Positions 7,322-15,816 of a stretch of 32,072 nucleotides of DNA are shown piece by piece. The notes under the pieces are model-generated. The model saw only the letters and a list, made by a program, of their open reading frames with translations. It was not told where the DNA came from and searched no databases. The first letter of the stretch is position 1, and the number at the start of each line of letters is the position of its first letter. A program made the position numbers and the translations under genes. This DNA comes from Comamonadaceae bacterium (GTDB lineage: Bacteria; Pseudomonadota; Gammaproteobacteria; Burkholderiales; Burkholderiaceae_C), in contig JAECRA010000053.1 of assembly GCA_015999985.1 (NCBI GenBank), forward strand, positions 1 to 32,072. Reading direction: 5' to 3'.

Positions 7322-8593
7322 ATGCTGGAATCGAAGATCGCAGCTGGCTTCGAATACGTTTTTCCATTGTTTGAGATGGCGCGCACGCGCTACCGCGCTG
7401 CGGAAGATGTCGCCAATCCAGAGCGGCATGCGCCCAACACAGTGCGGCATGAGCGCCATCTCAGCGATCACACCTCACGCTGGATCACGGCTCCCAATAA
7501 CGACACTCTGTACTCCAACGTGTGGTTGGACCTGTCCTCGGGGCCGGTGCAGGTTCGCCTTTCTGAAATGCCACCTGGACGCTATTGGTCCCTGGCTTTC
7601 ATGGATATCTTTACTAACCACTTTGCAATCGCGGGGCAGCGGTTGGACGGCACTGGTCCCGTTGATTTATGGGTGACGGGTCCGGCCGAAGATCGCATGC
7701 CAGTGGCTTCCGGCCGCCACATCAAGGCCCCAGGTCAAGACGCCTGGTTGTTCATTCGCTGCCTTGTGGATGGCCCGGGCGATCTACCCCATGCGCATGC
7801 CATGCAGGAGCGTATCCATATCGAGCCGCCTGCAGGTGCCACCTACCGGCCCCGCGTGGTGCCGTCATCATCTCGCGATCCACGCAACTTTCTTGCTGTG
7901 GTCAATGAACTTCTGGGCCGCAACCCGCCCCCTGAAAAAGAGCGGGCTTTGTTGGCGGGGTGGGAAGAAATCGGGCTGCGTCCCGGTGAAGCCGATGCCT
8001 GGGATCATCTCAGCGACGCCACGTGCCAGCTCTGGCGGGACAGCATCGACCCCTTGCATGACAAGCTGAGTCAAGCATCTGCCAGTGGAAGACGCGAAAT
8101 ACAAGGCTGGTTCGCCTCTGCTATCGACATGGGGGATTTTGGTCAGAACTATCCCTTGCGCGCATCGGTCGCACTCGGTGGCCTGGGTGCGCTCCCCCCT
8201 GTGGAAGCCATGTACTTCGTTCGTTTCCATGACGATGACGAGCAACTGCTGGACGGCCGGCAGCGGTACGTTCTGCATGTTCCAGCCTCGGGTATTCCTA
8301 CGGACTCGTTCTGGTCCTTCTCCATGTACGAGCCCATGGCCGATAGCCAGCGTTTCTTCGTGGAGAACCCTATCCGCCGCTACTCCATCGGCAACCGTAC
8401 CAGCGGGATCGTCTTGAATGAGGACGGCTCCATGGACATCGCCATGCAGCGGCAAGAGCCTACCGAAGCACGCCTGCGCGCCAACTGGTTACCGACGCCA
8501 GACGGCCCCTTTCAGATTTCATTACGAACCTACATGCCACGTGCGGAACTGCGCGAAGGCCACGCTCAGATGCCATGTATCACCAAACAGTAA
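7322..8593 (+). CDS. DUF1254/DUF1214 domain protein
   Basis: This 423-residue protein combines an N-terminal DUF1254 region (about 30-170, with RWITAPNNDTLYSNVWLDLS) and a C-terminal DUF1214 region (about 310-405, with FWSFSMYEPMADSQRFF and NRTSGIVLNEDGSMDI). The family is common in proteobacteria and its biochemical function is unknown to me. Many members carry a signal peptide; this one has none, so it is probably cytoplasmic. AGGAG lies seven bases before the ATG. The next gene starts 22 bases after its stop on the same strand, so the two are probably co-transcribed, and the pairing with a sulfatase hints at a joint role in metabolising one compound. Confidence 0.85.
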   Translation: MLESKIAAGFEYVFPLFEMARTRYRAAEDVANPERHAPNTVRHERHLSDHTSRWITAPNNDTLYSNVWLDLSSGPVQVRLSEMPPGRYWSLAFMDIFTNHFAIAGQRLDGTGPVDLWVTGPAEDRMPVASGRHIKAPGQDAWLFIRCLVDGPGDLPHAHAMQERIHIEPPAGATYRPRVVPSSSRDPRNFLAVVNELLGRNPPPEKERALLAGWEEIGLRPGEADAWDHLSDATCQLWRDSIDPLHDKLSQASASGRREIQGWFASAIDMGDFGQNYPLRASVALGGLGALPPVEAMYFVRFHDDDEQLLDGRQRYVLHVPASGIPTDSFWSFSMYEPMADSQRFFVENPIRRYSIGNRTSGIVLNEDGSMDIAMQRQEPTEARLRANWLPTPDGPFQISLRTYMPRAELREGHAQMPCITKQ

Positions 8594-8615
8594 AAAGACG
8601 TCAAAGGATCTACCC

Positions 8616-10508
8616 ATGAAGCCCGCACATTCCAGCACGCTCGCCGCTAACGCGCGACTCATAGATGAACTCGATTTCACCGACCAGCGGGACTTCGAGG
8701 CCGCCAGAAGAGGCTTTATTGACACCCTGCCAGAGGCGCACATCGAAGCGGATTCCGGGGGTGTTTCCTGGTCCATGCGGCCTTACGGCTTTCTCAGCGG
8801 CAAGACGCCAGACACGGTCAATCCCAGCCTGTGGCGCATGGCCAATCTCAACGCCATTCATGGCCTGTTCAAAGTCAGTGACAGGGTCTATCAGGTGCGC
8901 GGGTTCTCGCTTGCCAACGTGACTTTCGTTGAAGGCGATTCTGGTGTCATCGTGGTCGATCCGTTGCAGTTTACGGAGCATGCGCGCGCTGCGCTGGCGC
9001 TGTACCGAAAGCATCGCGGCGATCGGCCAGTGGTGGCGGTGATCTACACCCACAGCCACCGCGACCACTACGGCGGTGTGCGTGGCGTCATCAGTCCTGA
9101 GGATGTGAAAAATGGCGTGGAGGTGATCGCCCCATTTGGCTTCACAGAGGAGTCTTTTTCCGAGTCCATTCTGGCTGGCGTCCCGATGCGGCGCCGCGCG
9201 CTGTTTCAGTTTGGCTGGTCTCTGGAACCGGGCGAAATGGCCCATGTGGACAGCGGATTGGGCAAAGCGGTGGGTCGTGGCGGCGATGGCTTCATTGCCC
9301 CCACTACGCTCATCACTCAGCCTGTAGAACGTCGGAAGGTCGATGGGGTGGACATTGTTTTCCACCTGACTCCAGGCACCGAAGCCCCAGCTGACATGAA
9401 CATGCTTTACCCAGGCCTGCGCGTGCTCAACCTGGCTGAAAACGCATGCCAGACCATGCACAACCTGTGCCCGATTCGCGGTGCCAAAACGCGCGACGCC
9501 TTGGCGTGGGCGCACTACCTGAACCAGGCTCTGGACCAATTTGTTCCGCAGGTCGACGCACTGGTAGTGCAGCACCACTGGCCGGTCTGGGGGCAGGAGA
9601 ACATCCGCCAGTACGTGGCAGGCCAGCGCGACATGTACCGCTTCCTGCACGATCAAACTTTGCGGCTCATGAGCCACGGTCGCACGCCCAAGGAAATCGC
9701 CGATGAGCTGATGATGCCCAGCAAGCTCTCCAAGCAGTGGTTCGCTCGCGGCTATTACGGCGCGGTGGCGCACAACGTGAATGCGGTCTACGCCCATTAC
9801 ATGGGTCCTTACGATGGCAATCCCACCCACCTCAATCCTCTCCCGCCCGTGCAGGCCGGCAAGAAGTATGTGGAGTACATGGGTGGTGCGGATGCGGTGG
9901 TGCAAAAGGCCAGAGACGACTACGAGGCGGGCCACTTCCGCTGGGTGGTGGAAGCACTCAATCACGTGGTGTTCGCCGAGCCTGGCCACCGTCCGGCCCG
10001 CGAGCTAGCCGCTGACGCGATGGAACAACTGGGTTATCAGTCAGAGTCGGCCACCTGGCGCAACGCCTATTTGCTGGCAGCGCGTGAGCTGCGCAGTACC
10101 TCCAAGGCTACCGCGCCCAAAGGTGTGGGAATCAGTCCCGACGTCGTGGCCATCTTGCCGTTCGGCAATTTCCTTGAATATCTGGGCATCCGCGTCAATG
10201 GGCCGAAAGCGCAGGACATTGATGCGCGCTTCGACTGGCGTCTGGTGGATGCAGGCGGTGTGGATTCACACCGCCTGATGGTCTCCAACGGCGCACTGAA
10301 TCATTTGCCCGGCACCCATGGCGCGCAGGCGCACGCCGTGATCGACATGGACCGCGACAAGCTATCTACGCTTTCGGCAGGGCGCGATGCATTGCTGGCA
10401 GGCCTGGACGCCGGTGATCTGAGGGTGACAGGAGACGCGGCCTTGTTCAGGCGGTTCCTGGAGACGCTGGACGAGTTTGACCCCATGTTCAATGTGATCG
10501 AGCCTTGA
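8616..10508 (+). CDS. Alkyl sulfatase-like metallo-beta-lactamase-fold hydrolase
   Basis: At 630 residues this matches the SdsA1/BDS1 alkyl sulfatase family. The binuclear zinc motif is THSHRDH (145-151: H146, H148, D150, H151). Further likely ligands are E256 in PGTEAPADMN, E275 in LAENACQTMHN, and a His in QHHWPVWG (320-321). The dimerisation region follows (RGYYGAVAHNVNAVYAHYMG, YDGNPTHLNPLPP), then an SCP2-like C-terminal domain. Family members cleave primary or secondary alkyl sulfates. There is no signal peptide, unlike secreted SdsA1, so it probably acts in the cytoplasm. The frame is open further upstream, but AAAGGA before the ATG at 8616 decides the start and leaves a clean junction with the DUF1254 gene. 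True substrate unknown. Confidence 0.85.
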   Translation: MKPAHSSTLAANARLIDELDFTDQRDFEAARRGFIDTLPEAHIEADSGGVSWSMRPYGFLSGKTPDTVNPSLWRMANLNAIHGLFKVSDRVYQVRGFSLANVTFVEGDSGVIVVDPLQFTEHARAALALYRKHRGDRPVVAVIYTHSHRDHYGGVRGVISPEDVKNGVEVIAPFGFTEESFSESILAGVPMRRRALFQFGWSLEPGEMAHVDSGLGKAVGRGGDGFIAPTTLITQPVERRKVDGVDIVFHLTPGTEAPADMNMLYPGLRVLNLAENACQTMHNLCPIRGAKTRDALAWAHYLNQALDQFVPQVDALVVQHHWPVWGQENIRQYVAGQRDMYRFLHDQTLRLMSHGRTPKEIADELMMPSKLSKQWFARGYYGAVAHNVNAVYAHYMGPYDGNPTHLNPLPPVQAGKKYVEYMGGADAVVQKARDDYEAGHFRWVVEALNHVVFAEPGHRPARELAADAMEQLGYQSESATWRNAYLLAARELRSTSKATAPKGVGISPDVVAILPFGNFLEYLGIRVNGPKAQDIDARFDWRLVDAGGVDSHRLMVSNGALNHLPGTHGAQAHAVIDMDRDKLSTLSAGRDALLAGLDAGDLRVTGDAALFRRFLETLDEFDPMFNVIEP

Positions 10509-10517
10509 CCGGGGTCA

Positions 10518-10546
10518 GGAGCCTGTTCGCCTTTTGACCAGGCTCC
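10518..10546 (+). terminator. Hairpin after the sulfatase gene, possible terminator
   Basis: GGAGCCTG (10518-10525) pairs perfectly with CAGGCTCC (10539-10546) ten bases beyond the sulfatase stop. It is followed by an A-run rather than a T-run, so it is not a canonical intrinsic terminator for the plus strand. It may stabilise the 3' end or pause transcription. Confidence 0.3.
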
Positions 10547-10596
10547 AAAAAACACATATGAAATATTGAAACGCAGAGGCTAAATACCGATTGATT

Positions 10597-10614
10597 ACTT
10601 GCCGTTCGGTAGGC
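10597..10614. promoter_or_regulatory. Palindromic operator, monooxygenase promoter
   Basis: ACTTGCCGTTCGGTAGGC contains CCG-TT-CGG at its centre and lies about 83 bases upstream of the monooxygenase ATG. It is the closest relative of the site at 7079-7102 and fits the consensus shared with 1193-1208 and 7260-7273. Confidence 0.55.
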
Positions 10615-10696
10615 ATTATTGTTCTCAAGGTTTTGTGCAGTGCGGGCGCCGAGTTCAGAGCGCTCAAGTCACGGCACACGTATAGGAGACATAGCC

Positions 10697-12388
10697 ATGA
10701 ACCCATCTACCTCAGTTGTTGAGAATTCATCCCCCATTCGCCTTGATGTCGTCATCGTGGGCGGAGGCTTTGGAGGCATGTGCGCTACCTACAAGTTTCG
10801 CGAAATGGGTTTGAAGATCCAGTCGTTTGAAGCAGGTGGTGACCTTGGCGGGGTCTGGTACTGGAACCGCTACCCAGGTGCACGCGTCGACCTGCCCAGC
10901 ATTGATTACAGCTTCTCGTTCTCTCCGGAAGTCGAGCAGGAATGGACCTGGTCCGAGCAGTTTGCAGCGCAGCCCGAACTCCTTCGCTATATCGATTTCG
11001 TGGCCAACCGGCTGGAGCTGCGCAAGCACTATCAGTTCGATACCCGGGTGACCAGCGCGACCTGGGATGAAGAGCGCAAGCTTTGGGTGGTCAAGACCAG
11101 CCGGGGCGAGGTGTTTGAGTCCACCTACTGCATCATGGCGACGGGGCCCCTTTCGGTGCCTCGCGATCCGGATATTCCTGGGCTTGATCGTTTCAAGGGC
11201 CGCGTCATCCGGGCCGGCCGCTGGCCGCACGAACCCGTCAGCTTCAAGGGGCTGAGAGTGGGGGTGATAGGCACGGGCTCCACCGGCATCCAGGTCGTTC
11301 AAGATGTGGGTCCGCAGGCGGGCGAGTTGTTCGTGTTCCAGCGTACCCCCAGCTTCACTATGCCCATGCGCAATGAGAAGTTGACGCCAGAGTATGTGGA
11401 TGAGGTCAAACGCAACTACGCTGGCATTCGCAATTCAGCGCGCAACAGCGCTGTGGGCGGCACACGGCCGCAGTCCACACGTGCGTTTTTCAGCGTGACG
11501 CCCAACCAGCGCCGCGTTCTGCTTGAAGACGCGTGGAAGCAGGGTGGCCTGTCCATGCTGGGTACGTTCGCCGACCTGCTGCAAAACCCTGAAGCCAATG
11601 AGCATGTCGCCGAGTTCGTGCGCGGAAAGATCGCAGAGGTGGTCAAGGACCCCCGTACGGCCGAAGCACTCAAGCCGCAGGGATACCCCATCTTTGCGCG
11701 TCGTCCCTGCCTGGATTCCAGCTACTACGAGACCTACAACCTGCCCCATGTTCACCTGATCGATTGCATCAACGACAAGATCATTGAATTCACGGAAAAA
11801 GGCATCAGAACCGAGTCTGGCGAGACCGAACTGGACATGCTGATTCTGGCCACCGGGTATGACGGCCTGACCGGGGCCTTGATGGCCTTTGATGTGACAG
11901 GCAAGGACGGCAGGACGGTCAACGAAAAATGGGCCGAAGGCGCGCGCTCGCATCTGGGCATCATGCTGGAGGGTTTTCCCAACCTGTTCATGACCACAGG
12001 ACCAACAGGCCCCGCCGCGTTGGCCAACATCATTCGTATCAGTGAGCACGATGTGGAGTGGATCGCTGCAGCCATGAAGTACATGGACGCCCACCATCTG
12101 ACGGCGATGGAGCCAACGGAGGAGGCGGAGCAAGGCTGGATGGACCTGGTCTACGAACTCTCACAGCGCACGCTGCTGTCCAAAGCCAAGACCTGGTATG
12201 TGGGGGCTAACGTCAAGGACAAGCCGCAAGGCCTGACCTTGTTCACTGGTGGTTTTGCTAAATACGCGGAGCTGTGTGCGCTCGCCGCCAAAGACGGATA
12301 CAGGGGCTTTAACTTCGACCATCGTGCCGAATCCGCTGCACGCGAAGCCGAGGCCAAGGGCGCTGCGGTCGACGCCATCGCCCTGTAA
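10697..12388 (+). CDS. Baeyer-Villiger-type FAD/NADPH monooxygenase
   Basis: This 563-residue flavoprotein has two Rossmann motifs: GGGFGG (22-27) for FAD and GTGSTG (192-197) for NADPH. The BVMO motif GGVWYWNRYPGARVD (51-65) is intact, as is ATGYD late in the protein. The signature FxGxxxHxxxWP is present as FKGRVIRAGRWP (166-177), but the central His is Arg (R172). Type I BVMOs turn ketones into esters or lactones; the RRPCLDSSYYETYN segment is also typical. GGAG upstream of 10697 sets the start; the open frame extends further without a ribosome site. Its promoter has one of the four shared palindromes. A role in cyclic or long-chain ketone breakdown, with the block's hydrolase acting on the product, is inference. 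Confidence 0.87.
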   Translation: MNPSTSVVENSSPIRLDVVIVGGGFGGMCATYKFREMGLKIQSFEAGGDLGGVWYWNRYPGARVDLPSIDYSFSFSPEVEQEWTWSEQFAAQPELLRYIDFVANRLELRKHYQFDTRVTSATWDEERKLWVVKTSRGEVFESTYCIMATGPLSVPRDPDIPGLDRFKGRVIRAGRWPHEPVSFKGLRVGVIGTGSTGIQVVQDVGPQAGELFVFQRTPSFTMPMRNEKLTPEYVDEVKRNYAGIRNSARNSAVGGTRPQSTRAFFSVTPNQRRVLLEDAWKQGGLSMLGTFADLLQNPEANEHVAEFVRGKIAEVVKDPRTAEALKPQGYPIFARRPCLDSSYYETYNLPHVHLIDCINDKIIEFTEKGIRTESGETELDMLILATGYDGLTGALMAFDVTGKDGRTVNEKWAEGARSHLGIMLEGFPNLFMTTGPTGPAALANIIRISEHDVEWIAAAMKYMDAHHLTAMEPTEEAEQGWMDLVYELSQRTLLSKAKTWYVGANVKDKPQGLTLFTGGFAKYAELCALAAKDGYRGFNFDHRAESAAREAEAKGAAVDAIAL

Positions 12389-12471
12389 CTTGCAATGAGA
12401 TCTGCGGCTGCGTTCCGCCAAGGCACTACGCCGCAGCTTGACCAGTACGCCTCGCGGTTGGCGGTTGGTGC

Positions 12472-12783
12472 TCAGGGACCTCTTTGAAGGCGTTGCCTCA
12501 AGACGGCAACCTCTTCCATCAGGTCTGCCGCCAAGGCAGCCAATTGCGGATCGGCGTCAAAGCTGTGTTCCAGTTGTGCAATGCGGCGCGCGCGCTGCAA
12601 GGTCGTGGTGGTAAATCGCCATTCCGCAGCGGCTCCCCCGGCGCAAGGCTGAAACACGCCAGCCTCCACGTGCGTCACCACCCATTCAGGTTGCATGCGC
12701 GCACCACGGGCGAGGTCTTGTACGGTCAGTGCTTCGTCTTCCAGCACTTCAACCAGATGGACAGAGATCGAGGTGGGGGTCAT
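12472..12783 (-). CDS. cbpM: Chaperone modulator CbpM
   Basis: This 103-residue MerR-like protein matches the CbpM family, which binds the J-domain of CbpA and inhibits it. The N-terminal strand and helix-turn-helix-like part (VHLVEVLEDEALTVQDLARG) leads into a helical C-terminus with FTTTTLQRARRIAQLEHSF, a family-typical segment. AAAGGAG stands nine bases before the ATG. It lies 27 bases behind cbpA on the same strand, the usual order, so the two form one transcript. It converges on the monooxygenase gene, with only about 80 bases between them. Confidence 0.88.
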   Translation of the reverse strand: MTPTSISVHLVEVLEDEALTVQDLARGARMQPEWVVTHVEAGVFQPCAGGAAAEWRFTTTTLQRARRIAQLEHSFDADPQLAALAADLMEEVAVLRQRLQRGP

Positions 12784-12810
12784 CGGATCGGGCTCCTTTA
12801 GAACACGTTC

Positions 12811-13785
12811 TCAGGAACTGCTGCGCGGGTTGAAACCAGGGTAGGCTGCTGAAAGTGCCTGCCAAGCGCTGCGTTGTTCATCGGTCACTGCGCTGGGAAC
12901 GGCAGGTTCCAGTTCCAGATACAAGTCACCTGGTGCAGTGGTGGAGGGAATGCCTCGCCCTTTCAAGCGCAGTTTGCGGCCCGCCCCTGAGCCAGCCGGT
13001 ATGGTCACTTCTACAGTGGTGCCGTCGGGTGTGTCCACATGCACACCTGCGCCAAGCGCCGCTTCCCAAGGCGAAATGCGCAGCTTCTGAGTCACGTCGC
13101 GGCCATCGATGCGCCAGCGAGCGTCTTGCCTGAACTGAACCTCCAGCATGAGGTCGCCTGCAGGGCCGCCGCCAAACCCTGGGCTGCCCTGCCCTGCAAG
13201 CCGTATGAGTTGGCCTTCCTTCACGCCTTTCGGAATTTTGACCTGAAGGGCGCGCTCTTCTGGCACCACGCGCCCACTGTCGTCCATACGAGAGCTCTGC
13301 AGGTGGATGGTGCGCTCGGAGCCCAGGTAGGCATCGATGAGATCGAGCTCGATCTTGGCATGGTGATCGTTGCCGCGCATCTGCGCATTTGAACGGTGTG
13401 CCCGGCCTGCGCCGGGCTGACCGCGGCCTGCCCGGCCAAACATATTCTCGAAGAACTCGCTGTAGTCGGCGTCATGGCCTCTGCCGCCACCGCCATCTCT
13501 GAATTCAAAACCGGTGTCCCAACCGGGTGGCGGACGCACGTCATCTCCCGAGCGAGCGCCGCGCGCCCAGGCCTGCGCACCTACGCTGTCGTAAGCCGCA
13601 CGTTTTTCGGCGTCACCCAGGACCTCGTTGGCCTCGTTAACTTCCGCCATCCGCTTGGAGGCGTCCGCTTCCTTGCTGACGTCCGGGTGGTATTTGCGTG
13701 CCAGCTTGCGGTACGCTTTCTTGATCTCGTCGGCGGTGGCGCTTTTTCCCACACCGAGGATTTGATAGTAATCCTTGAACTCCAT
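12811..13785 (-). CDS. cbpA: Curved DNA-binding protein CbpA, DnaJ-family co-chaperone
   Basis: This 324-residue type II J-protein stimulates DnaK and may bind curved DNA. It has an N-terminal J-domain with the HPD triad at 33-35, then a Gly/Arg-rich linker with GGGGRGHDADYSEFFENMFGRAGRG (described in two parts: GGGGRG, then YSEFFENMFG), and two C-terminal substrate-binding domains (LDLIDAYLGSERTIHL, PWEAALGAGVHVDTPDG). There is no zinc-finger CxxCxGxG repeat, which separates it from DnaJ proper. Length fits the family. It follows the EamA gene by about 47 bases on the same strand, and cbpM follows it. I see no clear heat-shock promoter in front. Confidence 0.93.
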   Translation of the reverse strand: MEFKDYYQILGVGKSATADEIKKAYRKLARKYHPDVSKEADASKRMAEVNEANEVLGDAEKRAAYDSVGAQAWARGARSGDDVRPPPGWDTGFEFRDGGGGRGHDADYSEFFENMFGRAGRGQPGAGRAHRSNAQMRGNDHHAKIELDLIDAYLGSERTIHLQSSRMDDSGRVVPEERALQVKIPKGVKEGQLIRLAGQGSPGFGGGPAGDLMLEVQFRQDARWRIDGRDVTQKLRISPWEAALGAGVHVDTPDGTTVEVTIPAGSGAGRKLRLKGRGIPSTTAPGDLYLELEPAVPSAVTDEQRSAWQALSAAYPGFNPRSSS

Positions 13786-13832
13786 GCCCCCATAGTAGAG
13801 GAAAGTCGGCTCTTTGGGGTGGCAGCTTCAAA

Positions 13833-14741
13833 TCAACTGCGGGTAGGCGCTTTCCGATTGACCAGCACGATGCCAAAGGCCACCAAAGCCATTGCCGCCA
13901 TCAAATTGGGGGTGATGGCCTCCCCCAGCCACAGCGCGCCAAAAAGCAGTGCAAAAAGCGGGGTAAGGAAGACGAAAGCGGAAATTTTCGTGGCTTGGTA
14001 GCGTGTAAGCAGCCACATCCAGGCCAGAAAGCTCGCGAAGGCTCCGATCACCGTCTGCAGCAAGATCGACATCGTGGCGAAGGCGCTCCACTGCCAGTTC
14101 CAGGTCTCTCCCAGCATCAGAGAAAGCACTGGCAAGACCACGGCGCTCACTGACACCTGGTACATCAGAAGCGGCGCGGGTGCTGTGCTGGCAAGCCGGG
14201 TGCTTCTTATGATCACGGTCGTCAAACCCCAGAACAATCCTGCGGCCAGCCCCAAAAGATCGCCATGCCATGTCTCTTCAGCGCGGCCATGGGCGAAACT
14301 GTCCCATAAAGCGAACACGATGGCGACGAAAGCGCAAGCCAAGCCGATCCACTGCGGTGGCCGCAAGCGTTCGGTCGGCACGAACAGCGGTAGCAAGAGG
14401 GCTACCCAAAAGGGGGATGTATACAAAAATACCGTCAGCCGCGAAGCGGTGGTGTATTGCAGTCCTATGAACATGCACGCAAACTCAGCGGCAAACAGCA
14501 AGCCCACCAGTAAGCCAGGCACGAACGAACCTTGAGGGCTGCGCAGGCTCACTCCACGCCAGCGGCACCACAGCAGCAGTATCAGCGTGGCTCCCACAAA
14601 GCGTATGCCCGCCTGGAACAATGGCGCCAGTTCAGGCAGGGTCGCTTTCACCAGAACTTGCTGAAAGCCCCAGAACGCGCAACACACCAGCAGCAGGGCG
14701 GCGGCGCGGCCGTCCAGATTTTCTTGGCGTACAGGGCTCAT
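13833..14741 (-). CDS. EamA-family (DMT) transporter
   Basis: This 302-residue protein has about ten hydrophobic segments in two EamA halves (for example AALLLVCCAFWGFQQVLVKA at the start of the first and GDLLGLAAGLFWGLTTVII at the start of the second). It is an inner-membrane drug/metabolite transporter, probably an exporter; the substrate is unknown. The open frame runs 23 codons further upstream, but the ATG at 14741 overlaps the stop of the flavin reductase gene as ATGA and gives a normal length, so I chose it. Translational coupling to the reductase suggests shared physiology, though such pairings vary between relatives. Confidence 0.88.
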   Translation of the reverse strand: MSPVRQENLDGRAAALLLVCCAFWGFQQVLVKATLPELAPLFQAGIRFVGATLILLLWCRWRGVSLRSPQGSFVPGLLVGLLFAAEFACMFIGLQYTTASRLTVFLYTSPFWVALLLPLFVPTERLRPPQWIGLACAFVAIVFALWDSFAHGRAEETWHGDLLGLAAGLFWGLTTVIIRSTRLASTAPAPLLMYQVSVSAVVLPVLSLMLGETWNWQWSAFATMSILLQTVIGAFASFLAWMWLLTRYQATKISAFVFLTPLFALLFGALWLGEAITPNLMAAMALVAFGIVLVNRKAPTRS

Positions 14742-15247
14742 AGCGGATGCTCGGTGTAGAAACGTCCGCCGTGAAACAGCAGCGGTGAGGCGCCGGCCCG
14801 GTGATCGCAATGCTCGACCTGGCCCACAAAGATGACATGATCGCCCTCTTCATAGCGGCTTCGGTTGAAACACTCGAAACATGCCGCAGCACCTTCGAGT
14901 ACCGGCGCACCGGCCACCCCCGGTTTCCATTGAACATCCCTCCAGCGATTGTCGGAAGGCTTGGCAAACTGCATGGCCAATTCGTGCTGATCGGATGCCA
15001 GCACGTTGATGGCGTAGTGCGTGCCCGCTCTGAATACAGGCAGCGACAGGGAACGCAGGGACAAGCTCCACAGCACCAGCGGTGGATCGAGCGAGACCGA
15101 GTTGAACGAGTTGGCGGTCAGCCCAATGGGCTCGCCGGCATCGCCACGGGCTGTCACGATGGTGACGCCAGTGGCGAACATGCCAAGCGCAGTTCGGAAT
15201 TCAGAGGCCGAAAACGCGGCGGGCGTGGCAATGCGAGGCGGCGACAT
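14738..15247 (-). CDS. Flavin reductase-like FMN-binding protein
   Basis: This 169-residue protein has the flavin reductase-like fold: ALGMFATGVTIVTA (21-34), LTANSFNSVSLDPPLVLWSL (near 43-62) that binds FMN, and a C-terminal HVIFVGQVEHCD followed by LLFHGGRFY. Such proteins reduce FMN or FAD with NAD(P)H, often for a two-component monooxygenase. No partner oxygenase of the FMNH2-dependent type lies in the window, and the monooxygenase at 10697 binds FAD itself, so the partner is unknown. It is the first gene of a leftward run leading to the EamA gene. The ribosome site is weak. Confidence 0.85.
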   Translation of the reverse strand: MSPPRIATPAAFSASEFRTALGMFATGVTIVTARGDAGEPIGLTANSFNSVSLDPPLVLWSLSLRSLSLPVFRAGTHYAINVLASDQHELAMQFAKPSDNRWRDVQWKPGVAGAPVLEGAAACFECFNRSRYEEGDHVIFVGQVEHCDHRAGASPLLFHGGRFYTEHPL

Positions 15248-15816
15248 GGATCAATCAGGGAAAGCGGCATGATAGCGCCGCATGGCTCCTCCCATGCTGA
15301 GTAGGGAGATCAGGCGCCCCTGCGCGTTCGCGCGGTCTGGCGTGAAGGCCAACGAGAGACTTGAGCACATCCCGATAGGCCAAAGAAATGCCCTACAGCG
15401 AGTACTGGAGGGCACAGAGTTTGAAATTGGCCAAAACATTCCTCCCGACGAAAAGCGGGAGAAATTCAGCTCGGAAACGGCAGTGGGGTGTGCCTGTTTC
15501 TGAGCGTTAGTCGCAAGAGCTTAAAGGCTGGCTACCTCGAGCTTGGCTTGGCGGACGTCTTGGATGAACTGAAAAAGTGAGTTGATAACTTGGCGCATGA
15601 CAGAGTTTCTTTCGTAAAACCACATTGAGATGCACTTGGACTGCTGGTGTGGTGGGCGGCATCTCGTCGGCCCATCTAGGGTCTAACCCTGTAAGTATTA
15701 ACCCTAGGTTCTAAGTATAAACCACAATAATATTTTTTGCAGGGGAGCTCTTTCGGCCGGCTGTGTAAGGTTGATCCCCAAGGGGTTGATGCGCGCGCTC
15801 GGGATGAACGGGCGCA
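15248..15816. other. Intergenic region of about 570 bases without a supported gene
   Basis: Short open frames (for example 15282-15503, plus) match nothing I recognise. The stretch 15660-15740 is AT-rich compared with its surroundings and contains the CTAGGGT/ACCCTAG inverted repeat. A possible decayed gene cannot be excluded: 15524-15581 reads as an open frame ending LGLADVLDELKK and a stop, but without an identifiable start. Confidence 0.4.
15676..15707. repeat. Inverted repeat with TAACCCT direct repeats
   Basis: CTAGGGT (15676-15682) is perfectly inverted as ACCCTAG (15701-15707). Between and overlapping them lie two direct copies of TAACCCT. It sits in AT-rich DNA downstream of bauR, and its role is unknown. 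Confidence 0.5.

Noticed and set aside
8610..9989. Minus-strand open frame of 459 codons opposite the sulfatase gene
   Set aside because: Antisense shadow of a conserved enzyme; no motifs and no ribosome site.
10619..10696. Upstream extension of the monooxygenase frame from a TTG codon
   Set aside because: The ATG at 10697 has GGAG ahead and gives the normal distance to the GGGFGG motif; the extension has no ribosome site.
12402..12436. CTGCGGC...GCCGCAG hairpin between the monooxygenase gene and cbpM as a terminator
   Set aside because: A 7-bp stem with a 21-base loop and no T-run is weak evidence.
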